From contig NZ_CP146242.1 of the NCBI RefSeq assembly GCF_037039395.1, positions 2,491,001 to 2,555,000 on the forward strand: a DNA stretch of 64,000 bases. The letters are read 5' to 3'. The notes under the pieces were generated by a model. It was not told where the DNA came from. It saw only the letters and a program-made list of their open reading frames with translations, and searched no databases. This DNA is from Agrobacterium vitis. GTDB lineage: Bacteria > Pseudomonadota > Alphaproteobacteria > Rhizobiales > Rhizobiaceae. This document shows, one piece after another, positions 49,718 to 58,617 of this stretch. Both the position numbers and the translations under genes were made by a program. Position 1 is the stretch's first letter; the number at the start of each line of letters is the position of its first letter.

Positions 49718-50809
49718 ATGAAAAAGCAGCCGAGTGAAAGCCATAAGATAACTTCACTTGAAGGTCTGCGAGGTATCATGGCATGGTGGGTGGTGCTGGG
49801 GCATGTTTCCTTGACATTCGGCTGGGGCCTGCCAATTGTCGACCGCAATGTCCTGGCGGTGGATGTGTTTATCATCCTGTCCGGCTTCGTGATTGCCCGC
49901 CTGATCGACCGCAAGGCTGAGCCGCTGGGACTTTATATTACTCGCCGTGGCTTCCGGCTGTTTCCACTATATCTGGTGGTTCTTGCCCTTTCGACAGTGC
50001 TGCTGCGGGTGCAGGTTTCCGCCTGGCAGGACATTCCCTTCGCGACGCCGACCAATGCCAACCGGCTCTATCTGGCTCAACAGGGCCTGGGGTCGCTCGC
50101 TCAGCAGCTTCTCGTCCATGTTCCGCTGTTGCAGGGCTTGGTGCCGGATCACGTGCTCGATAGCGCCCCCTATACGATCGTCGGCCAGGCCTGGAGCATT
50201 TCCATGGAGTGGCAGTTCTATCTGCTGGCGCCATTCTTCCTGTGGGCGCTGGCAAAGAAGCAGCGCTGGCCGTTGGGAGCGGCTGTCTTCCTTGGCCTGA
50301 TCCTGGTGACGGATCTGCTTCCGGGCGGCTTCATCGGCTATAAGGTTTCCCGTTTTGCCATCGGCATCTGTAGCTATATGGCCTTTGATCGCAGGCAGGA
50401 ATGGCGGGGATGGTTGCTGGCAATTCTGGGTTTTGCCGGTATTGCTGTTGTGCGCGAAGGGCTTTCACAACTGCTGCCGCTTTTGCTCTGGGCGGTCGTC
50501 CTGCTCTCGGCAGCGGCACCCGTCCATCACCTGATGCACCTGCCGGCGCGGCTTCTGGGGTCGGCTCTGCCGGTCCATCTCGGGCAGATCTCCTATTCGG
50601 TCTATCTTGTCCACATGATCCCGCTTTACGTGTCGATCGCGGTTCTGACCGGATTGGGCGTTTCGAACTCGGTCCTGCAGGCTGGTGTTGTGATCTTCAC
50701 ACTTGTCGCGACTTATCTTCTGTCCCTGGTCAGTTACCGTTTCATAGAGAAACCGGGAATCGAGCTTGGCGCCCGATTGACCCGGCCAGCGGAACTGCAA
50801 ACCGCGTGA
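49718..50809 (+). CDS. Acyltransferase 3 family membrane protein
   Basis: 363-residue multi-pass inner-membrane acyltransferase of the OafA/NodX/ExoZ type. It opens with SLEGLRGIMAWWVVLGHVS, where Arg and the catalytic-type His of R-X10-H are visible. DVFIILSGFVIARLI follows, then TRRGFRLFPLYLVVL and about eight more hydrophobic segments, and VHMIPLYVSIAVL near the end with FIEKPG. Such enzymes O-acetylate or succinylate exopolysaccharide or LPS sugars. The acceptor is unknown and no polysaccharide genes are adjacent. Confidence 0.9.
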   Translation: MKKQPSESHKITSLEGLRGIMAWWVVLGHVSLTFGWGLPIVDRNVLAVDVFIILSGFVIARLIDRKAEPLGLYITRRGFRLFPLYLVVLALSTVLLRVQVSAWQDIPFATPTNANRLYLAQQGLGSLAQQLLVHVPLLQGLVPDHVLDSAPYTIVGQAWSISMEWQFYLLAPFFLWALAKKQRWPLGAAVFLGLILVTDLLPGGFIGYKVSRFAIGICSYMAFDRRQEWRGWLLAILGFAGIAVVREGLSQLLPLLLWAVVLLSAAAPVHHLMHLPARLLGSALPVHLGQISYSVYLVHMIPLYVSIAVLTGLGVSNSVLQAGVVIFTLVATYLLSLVSYRFIEKPGIELGARLTRPAELQTA

Positions 50810-50833
50810 TTTTGGTTTAAGTACTTCTATGAA

Positions 50834-50852
50834 GAGTCATTGAAAATGGCTC
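50834..50852. repeat. Short hairpin between convergent genes
   Basis: GAGTCATT-gaa-AATGGCTC, one G-U pair, between the acyltransferase stop (50809) and the ferrochelatase stop (50859). It has the same core as the hairpin at 30043-30069. Confidence 0.6.
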
Positions 50853-50858
50853 GTCGTC

Positions 50859-51893
50859 TCAAACCCAGCCCTGCAACTCCCGGCGCACGACGTTTTCCAG
50901 CACGCGCATGCCGTCCGGGCTGTCGTTCAGGCAGGGAATATGGGTGAATTTCTCACCGCCGGCGTGGTGGAAGATTTCGCCTGCTTCTCCGGCAATTTCC
51001 TCCAGCGTTTCAAGACAATCGGAGACGAAGCCGGGATTGATCACGGCAATGCGCTTGACGCCATCCTTGGCCAGTTTTTCCACGGTCTTGTCGGTATAGG
51101 GCTGTAGCCACTCCTCAGGCCCGAAGCGGGACTGGAAGGTGACCATCAGTTTTTCCTTCGGCCAGCCCAACCGGTCGCGCAGCAGGCGCGCGGTCTTGTA
51201 GCATTGGCAATGGTAGGGATCGCCCTTCATGAAATAGGACTTCGGAATGCCGTGGAACGAGGTCAGCACCAGTTCCGGTTCCCAGTCGAGGCTGGCGAGA
51301 TGGGCTTCGATGGAATTGGCCAGTGCATCGATATAGACCGGATCGTCGCTATATTGCGGCACGGTGCGCAGTGCCGGCTGCCAGCGCATCTTGAGTAGTG
51401 CCTTGAAGGCTTCGTCATTGACGGTGGCTGTGGTGGCTGCGGCATATTGCGGATAGAGCGGAAACAGCAGGATCTTTTCGCAGCCTGCCTTTTGCAGCGC
51501 GTCGATGCGCGATTTGATTGACGGCTGGCCGTAGCGCATCGCCCAATCCACCACGACATTTGGCAGGTCGGCAAAGGAGGCCGCCATTTTCTCCGCCTGA
51601 TTGCGGGTATAGGTGCGCAGATAGCTCTCGTTCAGATCCTTGTTCCAGATTTCGGCATAGGCCTTGCCGACCTTGCCCGGACGGGTGTTGAGGACGATGC
51701 CATAGAGGATCGGGTACCAGAACAGCCGCGACCATTCGATCACCCGCTTGTCGCTGAGGAATTCCTTCAGGTAGCGGCGCATCGAGGTGTAATCGGTGCC
51801 GTCGGGCGTGCCGAGATTGACGAGCAGCACGCCGACCTTGCCGAAATTGACCTTTGGATGTTCGGCAGGAAGATGGTTGACGATCGCGCTCAT
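50859..51893 (-). CDS. hemH: Ferrochelatase
   Basis: Inserts Fe2+ into protoporphyrin IX, the last step of haem synthesis. The 344-residue length is standard. Visible are the N-terminal VGVLLVNLGTPDGTDYTSMRRYL, RYGQPSIKS, LFPLYPQYAAATT, the active-site His in LTSFHGIPKSY followed by GDPYHCQCYKTA, and the C-terminal INPGFVSDCLETLEEI. Membrane-associated, with no transmembrane segment. The ATG at 51893 gives a short polar N-terminal extension. Confidence 0.96.
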   Translation of the reverse strand: MSAIVNHLPAEHPKVNFGKVGVLLVNLGTPDGTDYTSMRRYLKEFLSDKRVIEWSRLFWYPILYGIVLNTRPGKVGKAYAEIWNKDLNESYLRTYTRNQAEKMAASFADLPNVVVDWAMRYGQPSIKSRIDALQKAGCEKILLFPLYPQYAAATTATVNDEAFKALLKMRWQPALRTVPQYSDDPVYIDALANSIEAHLASLDWEPELVLTSFHGIPKSYFMKGDPYHCQCYKTARLLRDRLGWPKEKLMVTFQSRFGPEEWLQPYTDKTVEKLAKDGVKRIAVINPGFVSDCLETLEEIAGEAGEIFHHAGGEKFTHIPCLNDSPDGMRVLENVVRRELQGWV

Positions 51894-51969
51894 ATTTGGA
51901 CTACCTTGGTCAAGAATTCGATGCTGGTGTTACGCTTTTGGACCGAGAAGAGATCACTGTCCAGAATGA

Positions 51970-51994
51970 AAAATGGCCCGGATCGCTCCGGGCC
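51970..51994 (-). terminator. Intrinsic terminator of the 5'-nucleotidase gene
   Basis: On the minus strand, stem GGCCCGG/CCGGGCC (51994-51988, 51981-51975) with loop AGCGAT, followed by ATTTTTC, about 50 bp after the stop at 52043. Confidence 0.8.
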
Positions 51995-52042
51995 GGACCT
52001 TTTGTCGCACGCGGGAGGCTGAAGGCTTCCCACAACTGAAAG

Positions 52043-53968
52043 TTACTTCGCCGGAACGGTCAGAACTTCACCGATCTCGATATGGTCGGGATGGCGCAGC
52101 GTGTTGGCACCGGCAATTTTCTTCCAGTCCTCGCCATTGCCATAAGTGGCCTCAGCGATCTTCCACAGGCTATCACCCTTGACCACGGTATATTGCGTCG
52201 GCTGAGCGGCAGCGGGCGGTGCGGAAACGGCCGGAGTTACCGGTGCAGGAGCTGCGGGCGCAGGGGTTGCCGGAGCGGCAGGCGCTGTTGCGGCAGGAGC
52301 CGGTGCGGTGGCCTGTGCGCCGGTCGCCGTCTTCGGCTGGGCCGCTGGCGCAACATAGCCGGCTGGCGTGACTTCGCTGACGCGGCCATCGGTAAACGGC
52401 TTGTAGGGCGAATTCTTGGCCAGGAAGTCGGCTGTCACATCGGCCAGATCCGGTCCGTAATCATAGGCGTTCTGCCCGGCTGTCGCAAAGATCTTGTAGC
52501 CGTCGCCGCCGGAGCGCATGTAATTATTGGTGACGACACCGTAGAGCTTGCTGGTGTCGAGCGGCACGAAGCCGTCGCCGTCCTTGACCTGCACGTCAAC
52601 GACCCGGCTGCCGACCGGCTTGGAACGATCGAAGCTGTATTTCAGACCGGCAACCTGGGCGAACCGGCCCGCGCCGTCATCCACTTGGCTCACGCCGTTT
52701 TCAAGCGCGGCAATCACGTCGGAGCCCTTGAGCTGGAAGGTGGCAAGCGTGTTCTGGAAGGGGAGGACGGTGATAACCGAGCCCATGGTGACCTTGCCGC
52801 CGCCAATCGAAGAGCGCAAGCCGCCGCCGTTCTGGATGGCGATGCTCATGCCCTGGCTGCGGGTATGATCCAGCATGGCCTCGGCCACCAGGTTGCCCAT
52901 GGCGCATTCCTTGACGCGGCAGGACGTGGAGGCGCCGTCGATCGGGCCAGCGCTTTCGCCGATTTCCTTCTGGCGCAATTCCTGGATCGGACCGGCCAGT
53001 TCCTTGACCTTGGCGGTCATCGCTTCATCAGGCTTGAATTTCGAATCGATCAGGATCGGATCGCCCTTGGCGCTCTTCACCACGCCGTTATCGTCGAAAA
53101 CCACGGTCAGATCACCGAGATATTTGCTGTAGGAGGCCGCTGTTACCACTGGCACCTTGTAGCCGCCGGGATTGTCGACCAGCGTCGGATAGGGGCCTTC
53201 GGCTTTCGGATCGGTGTTTGACAGCAGTGTGTGCGAGTGGCCGCCGACCACGACGTCGACATCCGGGATCTTGGCGATCTCCATGTCGCGGTGATAGCCG
53301 ACATGGGTGAGAGCGATGATCTTGTTGACGCCTTCGGCCTTCAATTTCTTCACTTCTTCGGTGATGGCGACGACATCGTCAGTGAATTTCACATTCGGTC
53401 CCGGCGAGGCGAGTTCGACGGTCTCCGGGGTAATGGCGCCGACGATGCCGATCTTCTGGCCGCCGATCTCCAGGATTGTGGAGGGCTTGAACTTGTCCTT
53501 CAGCTTGGACTCGGCATTGGCCTCCAGATTGGCGACCACGACCGGAAACTGCACCTTGTCGAGGAAGGGACCAATGGCCGTCTCACCATCGTCGAATTCG
53601 TGATTGCCAAGTGTCATGGCGTCGAACTTCAGGATGTTCATCACATCCAGTTCAGCGGTGCCCTTATACGTGGTGTAAAACAGCGATCCCTGGAAATTAT
53701 CGCCAGCATTCAGCGTCAGGACATTCTTGCCGGCAAGCGATGAGCGGGTCTGGTCGAGTGCCGTCTTCAGGCGAGCGGCGCCACCGAAGCACTGGTTCTT
53801 GCTTTCTTCATCTGCCGAGCAGGTCGAATCATATTTATTGATCGACTCGATCCTGGAGTGGAAATCGTTGATATGCAGGATGTTCAGCTCGAAATCGGCA
53901 AAGGCCGCACCCGACGACAAGATCAGCACCGAGGCGCTCAACAGGCCAAATTTAAATCTTTTTAACAT
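52043..53968 (-). CDS. Periplasmic 5'-nucleotidase with C-terminal LysM domain
   Basis: 641-residue exported metallophosphoesterase. A signal peptide (LLSASVLILSSGAAFA, cut near residue 24) is followed by the calcineurin-like domain with ILHINDFHSR (D-X-H), NAGDNFQGS, LGNHEFDDGE (GNHE), THVGYHRD and GGHSHT. The 5'-nucleotidase C-terminal domain follows, with NGGGLRSSI and YMRSGGDGYKIF. A ~55-residue Ala/Pro-rich linker leads to a LysM domain (TVVKGDSLWKIAEATYGNG). It probably dephosphorylates nucleotides in the periplasm while bound to peptidoglycan. LysM fused to this enzyme is unusual. Confidence 0.93.
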   Translation of the reverse strand: MLKRFKFGLLSASVLILSSGAAFADFELNILHINDFHSRIESINKYDSTCSADEESKNQCFGGAARLKTALDQTRSSLAGKNVLTLNAGDNFQGSLFYTTYKGTAELDVMNILKFDAMTLGNHEFDDGETAIGPFLDKVQFPVVVANLEANAESKLKDKFKPSTILEIGGQKIGIVGAITPETVELASPGPNVKFTDDVVAITEEVKKLKAEGVNKIIALTHVGYHRDMEIAKIPDVDVVVGGHSHTLLSNTDPKAEGPYPTLVDNPGGYKVPVVTAASYSKYLGDLTVVFDDNGVVKSAKGDPILIDSKFKPDEAMTAKVKELAGPIQELRQKEIGESAGPIDGASTSCRVKECAMGNLVAEAMLDHTRSQGMSIAIQNGGGLRSSIGGGKVTMGSVITVLPFQNTLATFQLKGSDVIAALENGVSQVDDGAGRFAQVAGLKYSFDRSKPVGSRVVDVQVKDGDGFVPLDTSKLYGVVTNNYMRSGGDGYKIFATAGQNAYDYGPDLADVTADFLAKNSPYKPFTDGRVSEVTPAGYVAPAAQPKTATGAQATAPAPAATAPAAPATPAPAAPAPVTPAVSAPPAAAQPTQYTVVKGDSLWKIAEATYGNGEDWKKIAGANTLRHPDHIEIGEVLTVPAK

Positions 53969-54100
53969 CCGTAACTCCTGATTTCATGGAACACCCGCTT
54001 TGGTTACCCCTCTTTTATGACGTTCTTATCGGGCTTTCGCGGAAGGATGTATGTTTCCATCGCGCTTGGTTTACCGCAAGCGAAAATACACCAGAACAGC

Positions 54101-54127
54101 AAAAAGCCGGCCCGTTGGGCCGGCTTT
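54101..54127 (-). terminator. Intrinsic terminator of the Omp10-like gene
   Basis: On the minus strand, stem AAAGCCGGCCC/GGGCCGGCTTT with loop AAC, ending in five T (54105-54101), about 25 bp after the stop at 54152. Confidence 0.85.
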
Positions 54128-54151
54128 GTCAAGCCTCGATGAGGTTAAGCG

Positions 54152-54520
54152 TCAGATCTTGCGGCGTAGCGAGAAATTCGAGCCGGCGTCCGTGGTGCAG
54201 TTCAGCTGTTCCGGCGAAACCAGCGCGCAATTGACCCGCGACTGTGTCTTGCGTACCAGCGAGGTCATGTTGATTTCCACCAGCGTAGGCGAGGTATTGG
54301 TATAGGTACCGGAGGCCAGAAGCGCATTGGTGTCGCTGGAGCGGGTGGCAAATGTGCCGCCCTGGAAAGTGGAAACGATACCGTTCGGATCGACCCAGGC
54401 ACCATCGACGCCTTGTGGCTGCGGCGTATTATATGCGACCTGGCGCGGCGGCGGCGTGCCTACGCAGGACGACACGGCAAAGGCCGCGACGAGCAGAATT
54501 GCGATGCTTTTGACCTTCAT
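54152..54520 (-). CDS. Omp10-like outer-membrane lipoprotein
   Basis: 122-residue lipoprotein resembling Brucella Omp10. The signal sequence [19 protein letters not shown] carries a lipobox-like end with Cys19 as the lipidation site. The mature part has the family segments [40 protein letters not shown] and a Cys pair ([13 protein letters not shown]). I chose the ATG at 54520 because GGAG lies 6 bp upstream; in-frame ATGs at 54532 and 54544 precede it. Its function is unknown; in Brucella Omp10 affects envelope integrity and virulence. Confidence 0.88.
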   Translation of the reverse strand: MKVKSIAILLVAAFAVSSCVGTPPPRQVAYNTPQPQGVDGAWVDPNGIVSTFQGGTFATRSSDTNALLASGTYTNTSPTLVEINMTSLVRKTQSRVNCALVSPEQLNCTTDAGSNFSLRRKI

Positions 54521-54893
54521 GACAGTCTCCATCCGGCAGGACATTATGGCCGCCTATGTCTCTGGCCTCTGCCCGGTCGCCTCGGCCGGAGAGGTCTCTT
54601 GCTCTTCATATTCGCGGTTGGTGACAACCGATTTCCTGAAAGTCCCGAGGGCCGATCAGGTTCCATACTGGCGACCATGCCGCGAAGATCGGGTGAAAGC
54701 AAGGCTTCCAACCGCTTCCCGGCCACTTGAACACAATCATGGCAGTGTTGTTCCACAGGGACATGAAAAGCGTGCCATGCTGGTCTTAGCGCCGCGCGGT
54801 CTTTCGATGCGCGGCGCCATTAGTTCAGGCCACTGTTTCAGGCCATTGTTTCAGATCGGCAGACGGATAGTGCCATCCGCCGTTCTGCTGCCT

Positions 54894-56336
54894 TTAGCGC
54901 ACCAGGATATTCTTGAACTGCCAGGCGTCCTTGGTGTCGAGGTCTTCCGGGAACAGGCCGGGACGACCGTCGAGCGGGGTCCAGTCGGTGTAATGGCCTT
55001 CGACCGGGCCGAGATAGGGCGACTGCACTTCCAGGCAGCGCTTGTAATCGACTTCATCGGCCTCGACGATACCAGCCTTCGGGTTCTCGATGGCCCAGAC
55101 CATGCCGGCCAGCACGGCGGAGGTTACCTGCAAGCCAGTGGCATTCTGGTAAGGGGCGATGCGGCGGGTTTCTTCCAGCGACAGGCGCGAACCATACCAG
55201 TAGGCGTTCTTTTCATGGCCATAGAGCAGTACGCCCAACTCGTCGATGCCATCGACCAGCTCGTTTTCGTCGAGAACATGCAGGACCGGCTGGGCGGTGC
55301 CGCCATTGCCGAACATTTCATGCAGCGACAGAACCGCGTCATTGGCCGGATGATAGGCGTAATGGCAGGTCGGGCGATAGGCGACTTCGCCGTCCTTCTC
55401 GACGGTGAAGTAATCGGCAATCGAGATCGATTCGTTGTGGGTGACGAGGAAGCCATATTGCGGGCCGGGGGTCGGGCACCAGGTGCGCACGCGGGTATTG
55501 GCGCCCGGCTGTTCCAGATAGATCGCAGCCTGGCAGCCCTTCTTATGCTTCTTGGCGTTTTTAGGCATCCACGTTTCGTGCGTGCCCCAGCCAAGCTCGG
55601 CCGGTTGCAGGCCTTCGGAAATGAAGCCTTCCACCGACCAGGTGTTCCAGAACACGTTGAGCGGCTTCGGTGTCTTGGCCAGCTGCGTGTCGCGCTCGGC
55701 AATGTGAATGCCCTTGACGCCGACCTTCTTCATCAGCTTGGCCCAGCCTTCGCGGTCATCGACCGAGGGCTCTTCAAACTTCAGGCCGATCTCGTTGGCG
55801 ATATTGACCAGCGCCTGCTTGACGAACCAGGAGACCATGCCCGGATTGGCGCCGCAGGTGGAAACGGCGGTGGTGCCGCCCGGGTTCTTCTTCTTTTCCT
55901 GGCGAACGGTTTCGCGCAGCGCATAGTTGGTGCGCTCAGAGTTCTTCATGTTCTTGTCGAAATAGAAGCCCAGCCAAGGCTCAACCACCGTATCGATGTA
56001 AAGCACGTCCAGCTTGCGGCACAGCTTCATCAGGTCGAGCGAGCCGGTATCGACCGACAGGTTGACGCAGAAGCCCTGGCCTTCGCCTTCGGTCAGCAGA
56101 GGCTTCAGCAGGTCCTTGTAGTTCTCCTTGGTGACATGCGCCTGGATGTGCTTGATGCCATGCTTGGCCAGCAATTCGGCTTCGTCATTGCGCGGGTCGA
56201 TGACCACCATCCGGCTCTTGTCGAACTTGAAATGGCGTTCGATCAGCGGCAGGGTGCCACGGCCGATCGAGCCGAAACCGATCATCACGATCGGACCGGT
56301 GATCTCGCCGTAAACCGGATAGGTCTGGGTGGTCAT
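54894..56336 (-). CDS. Homospermidine synthase
   Basis: NAD-dependent enzyme that joins two putrescines (or putrescine and spermidine) into homospermidine, a major polyamine in rhizobia. The 480-residue protein has the Rossmann motif IVMIGFGSIGRGTLPLIERH and the family motifs VIDPRNDEAELLA, YIDTVVEPWLGF, SERTNYALRETV and CGANPGMVSWFVKQAL. I chose the ATG at 56336, preceded by AAGGAGAG; the open frame to 56375 is longer. It stands alone, with about 370 bp of apparently gene-free sequence between its stop and the Omp10-like start. Confidence 0.95.
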   Translation of the reverse strand: MTTQTYPVYGEITGPIVMIGFGSIGRGTLPLIERHFKFDKSRMVVIDPRNDEAELLAKHGIKHIQAHVTKENYKDLLKPLLTEGEGQGFCVNLSVDTGSLDLMKLCRKLDVLYIDTVVEPWLGFYFDKNMKNSERTNYALRETVRQEKKKNPGGTTAVSTCGANPGMVSWFVKQALVNIANEIGLKFEEPSVDDREGWAKLMKKVGVKGIHIAERDTQLAKTPKPLNVFWNTWSVEGFISEGLQPAELGWGTHETWMPKNAKKHKKGCQAAIYLEQPGANTRVRTWCPTPGPQYGFLVTHNESISIADYFTVEKDGEVAYRPTCHYAYHPANDAVLSLHEMFGNGGTAQPVLHVLDENELVDGIDELGVLLYGHEKNAYWYGSRLSLEETRRIAPYQNATGLQVTSAVLAGMVWAIENPKAGIVEADEVDYKRCLEVQSPYLGPVEGHYTDWTPLDGRPGLFPEDLDTKDAWQFKNILVR

Positions 56337-56502
56337 ATAGTCTCTCCTTGGAAGGCCGTTTTGCCATAGGCGCATTGTTCACGAACGCGGTCTTGCTATG
56401 GCCGGGTTCTTTCTCTTCCTAGAGCATAATTCAGCGACAGAATAAAGACGGCGTTTCGAGAGATTGCCTCCGGGCAATAGTGACTTGCCCGAAGCTATTC
56501 GA

Positions 56503-57738
56503 TCAGGTGGCTGACGCCGTGCGCTTGCGTTCTCGCCGGCCCAGCACGACGGCGAAGATAAAGGTGATGGTGAGGATCAGCGCTGCTGCGAGCCAGAGGA
56601 GCAGCAAGCTGGCCAGATCGTAATCACTGGAAAGGCCTCGCGTGGTGCCATCGCCATAGGCGAAATTCCAGCCGCCGATATAAGCGATGCCGGTGACGAA
56701 CAGCGCGGCTATATAGATGAGAGGCAGAAGCAACGCTCGTTTCAGGGCAGGTTTATGGTTGAGATTGACGGTGGCGCCGACCTGGCCATTGCCTTTCCAG
56801 ATGGTAATGGCCAGAACCGCAATGATTGGAAAATGTCCAACCAGATCCACCCGGCCGAATTCCAGCACGGCGGAGCCAAAGATCATCAGCAGTGCGAGGG
56901 CCGATAGCCGGCTGGCAACGGGGCCGCCCAGCAGCAGCATAGCGGCGGCGCCAAATTCAAACCAGCCGGAGAGGCTGAGAAAGACTTCTGGCGTCAACCC
57001 CATCGTCAAATAGGGTCGTGCGCACAGCAGCGTCAGCGACCAATCCGCGAAAGCCCATTTTTCCATAGAAGCCCACATCAGCGTCCAGGACATTGTTGCG
57101 CCGAGAAGGCCGATCCGGTGGGCGGTGAAGCTGGCCAGAGCCCTAACCCGAAGCCTGTCAAGGCTGATGGAGATCAGGCAGATGGCAAATCCCAGAAAAA
57201 GAGGGTAATCCAGCAGGTGATAGGTTCCATATTGCCGCGCCGCGCCAACCCATAGGCCAATCAAGCCAAACCCGGTCAGGCCGGCCCCCCTGCGCGAGAG
57301 GCAAAGTGCAGCCAATCCGAGTTGTATCCACTGTATGCTGGGATCCGAGGTCTTGAGCTCGGGCGTCAACCAGATCGGCTCCGGCAGCATCCAGAGCCAG
57401 GACAGCCAAAACGCAACGGTGAGACGGATCAGGTCGTCGGCCTTGAAGCCAAAGGGTTGCCGTATCAAGGACAGAACCCAGCCAAGCCGAGAGTTTTTTC
57501 CTGCCGCGTCAAGCGCTACACAGGCCCAAAGCGCAGGCAGGCTCAGGGCGAGGCCAAGCAACCATGTTGGTGTCGCCATGAATTGGTCAGGTGATATAGG
57601 TTGCTCTTTAATATTAAAGGATTGAAACCACTTTATATGAGCAAAAGAACTGTTAGCGCTAACTCCAATAATAAATATTGAAGCTAATATAATGCATATT
57701 AATTTTCCTATTTTTTCGTAGTAAATATTGTTTTTCAT
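56503..57738 (-). CDS. Uncharacterised multi-pass membrane protein, DoxX-like region
   Basis: I do not recognise the family with certainty. The 411-residue protein has a signal-like N-terminus (IILASIFIIGVSANSSFA), then AHIKWF and roughly ten hydrophobic segments. The segment WASMEKWAFADWSLTLL through LSGWFEFGAAAMLLLGG is weakly DoxX-like. The C-terminus is basic (GRRERKRTASAT). Its first ~35 codons are very AT-rich while the rest matches the GC-rich neighbours. An internal ATG at 57579 would give a 358-residue protein without the AT-rich part. No operon partner is seen. Confidence 0.6.
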   Translation of the reverse strand: MKNNIYYEKIGKLICIILASIFIIGVSANSSFAHIKWFQSFNIKEQPISPDQFMATPTWLLGLALSLPALWACVALDAAGKNSRLGWVLSLIRQPFGFKADDLIRLTVAFWLSWLWMLPEPIWLTPELKTSDPSIQWIQLGLAALCLSRRGAGLTGFGLIGLWVGAARQYGTYHLLDYPLFLGFAICLISISLDRLRVRALASFTAHRIGLLGATMSWTLMWASMEKWAFADWSLTLLCARPYLTMGLTPEVFLSLSGWFEFGAAAMLLLGGPVASRLSALALLMIFGSAVLEFGRVDLVGHFPIIAVLAITIWKGNGQVGATVNLNHKPALKRALLLPLIYIAALFVTGIAYIGGWNFAYGDGTTRGLSSDYDLASLLLLWLAAALILTITFIFAVVLGRRERKRTASAT

Positions 57739-57930
57739 ATTGATTTACCTATTTAAAATAATCAATACGTATTTTTATCTATCAATTCTCTTATTATGAC
57801 AATTTAAGAAATTTTACTCATGATATTTGCAATAATTATGAATTGATTTTCAATGTAAAATTTACAATTCAATTTTCGATTATAAAATTAAAAATCGTAA
57901 AAACCACCAGGATCATCCATTCGATGAGGC
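57601..57930. other. AT-rich island across the 5' end of the membrane-protein gene
   Basis: A hand count gives 43 G/C in the 240 bases 57661-57900 (about 18%), against roughly 60% in surrounding genes. It covers the first ~45 codons of the membrane-protein gene and most of the 234-bp gap to pabC. No separate gene is visible in it. It may hold the promoter, and could be a site for a silencing nucleoid protein or acquired DNA. Confidence 0.75.
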
Positions 57931-57972
57931 GGTCGATCGTGTTGTTGCTGTTGTTTTTTTAGTTTATGAAGA

Positions 57973-58617
57973 TTAAGCGACGGCCTTCTGCTGTTCTTCC
58001 ACCAGTTCGGCGCGGATCAGGCCGCGCAGGCTGTTGCCGACGAAGATCGCCCGTCCATTCAGGCTTTCCGGTTTCAGCAGGTCGGCGCGGGCCTTGCGTT
58101 CACGGATCATCTCGGCGCGCAGGATGCCGGGAATGAGACCGCTGGTCAGCGGCGGGGTGATCAGCATGCCATCCAGACCCTGGACGAAGACATTGGTAAA
58201 CGTCCCCTCACAGATTTCGCCACGCTCGTTCAGCAGCAGAACTTCATCTGCCTCCTCGGTGGAAAACTCGGCCCTGGCCGCTTCATAGGGATCGCGCCGC
58301 GAGGTCTTGTGGCGGTAGAGCGTATCCTGTGAATTCAGCCTGGTCTTTTCGGCGATGCGAAGACGCCAGATGGTGTTTTCGCCAATAGGTTCGAAGGGAA
58401 GTGCCGCTGCCTCCAGCTTGCCGCGAAAATTCATGGCGAGGCGCACCCGAAGCGGGGTATCGCCACTCACCACTTCTTTTAATGCCGCTTCGGGCTTGAT
58501 CGGCTGGCGAAAGCCCAGCGCATCGGCAGAGCGCGAGAGGCGCCGCAAATGCTGGTCGAGCCTGATGAAGCCCTGGCCTGGCTCCCAGCGGAGCGTTTCA
58601 ATCAGCGTGAAATCCAT
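57973..58617 (-). CDS. pabC: Aminotransferase class IV, probable aminodeoxychorismate lyase
   Basis: PLP enzyme that converts aminodeoxychorismate to p-aminobenzoate and pyruvate for folate. The 214-residue protein is short for the fold (usually 260-290) but has the PLP lysine (LYRHKTSRRDPYE), the Glu-containing EICEGTFTNVF motif and GLIPGILRAEMI. Its start overlaps the pabB stop by 16 bp, supporting the pathway assignment. An alternative is a related class IV aminotransferase. Confidence 0.82.
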   Translation of the reverse strand: MDFTLIETLRWEPGQGFIRLDQHLRRLSRSADALGFRQPIKPEAALKEVVSGDTPLRVRLAMNFRGKLEAAALPFEPIGENTIWRLRIAEKTRLNSQDTLYRHKTSRRDPYEAARAEFSTEEADEVLLLNERGEICEGTFTNVFVQGLDGMLITPPLTSGLIPGILRAEMIRERKARADLLKPESLNGRAIFVGNSLRGLIRAELVEEQQKAVA

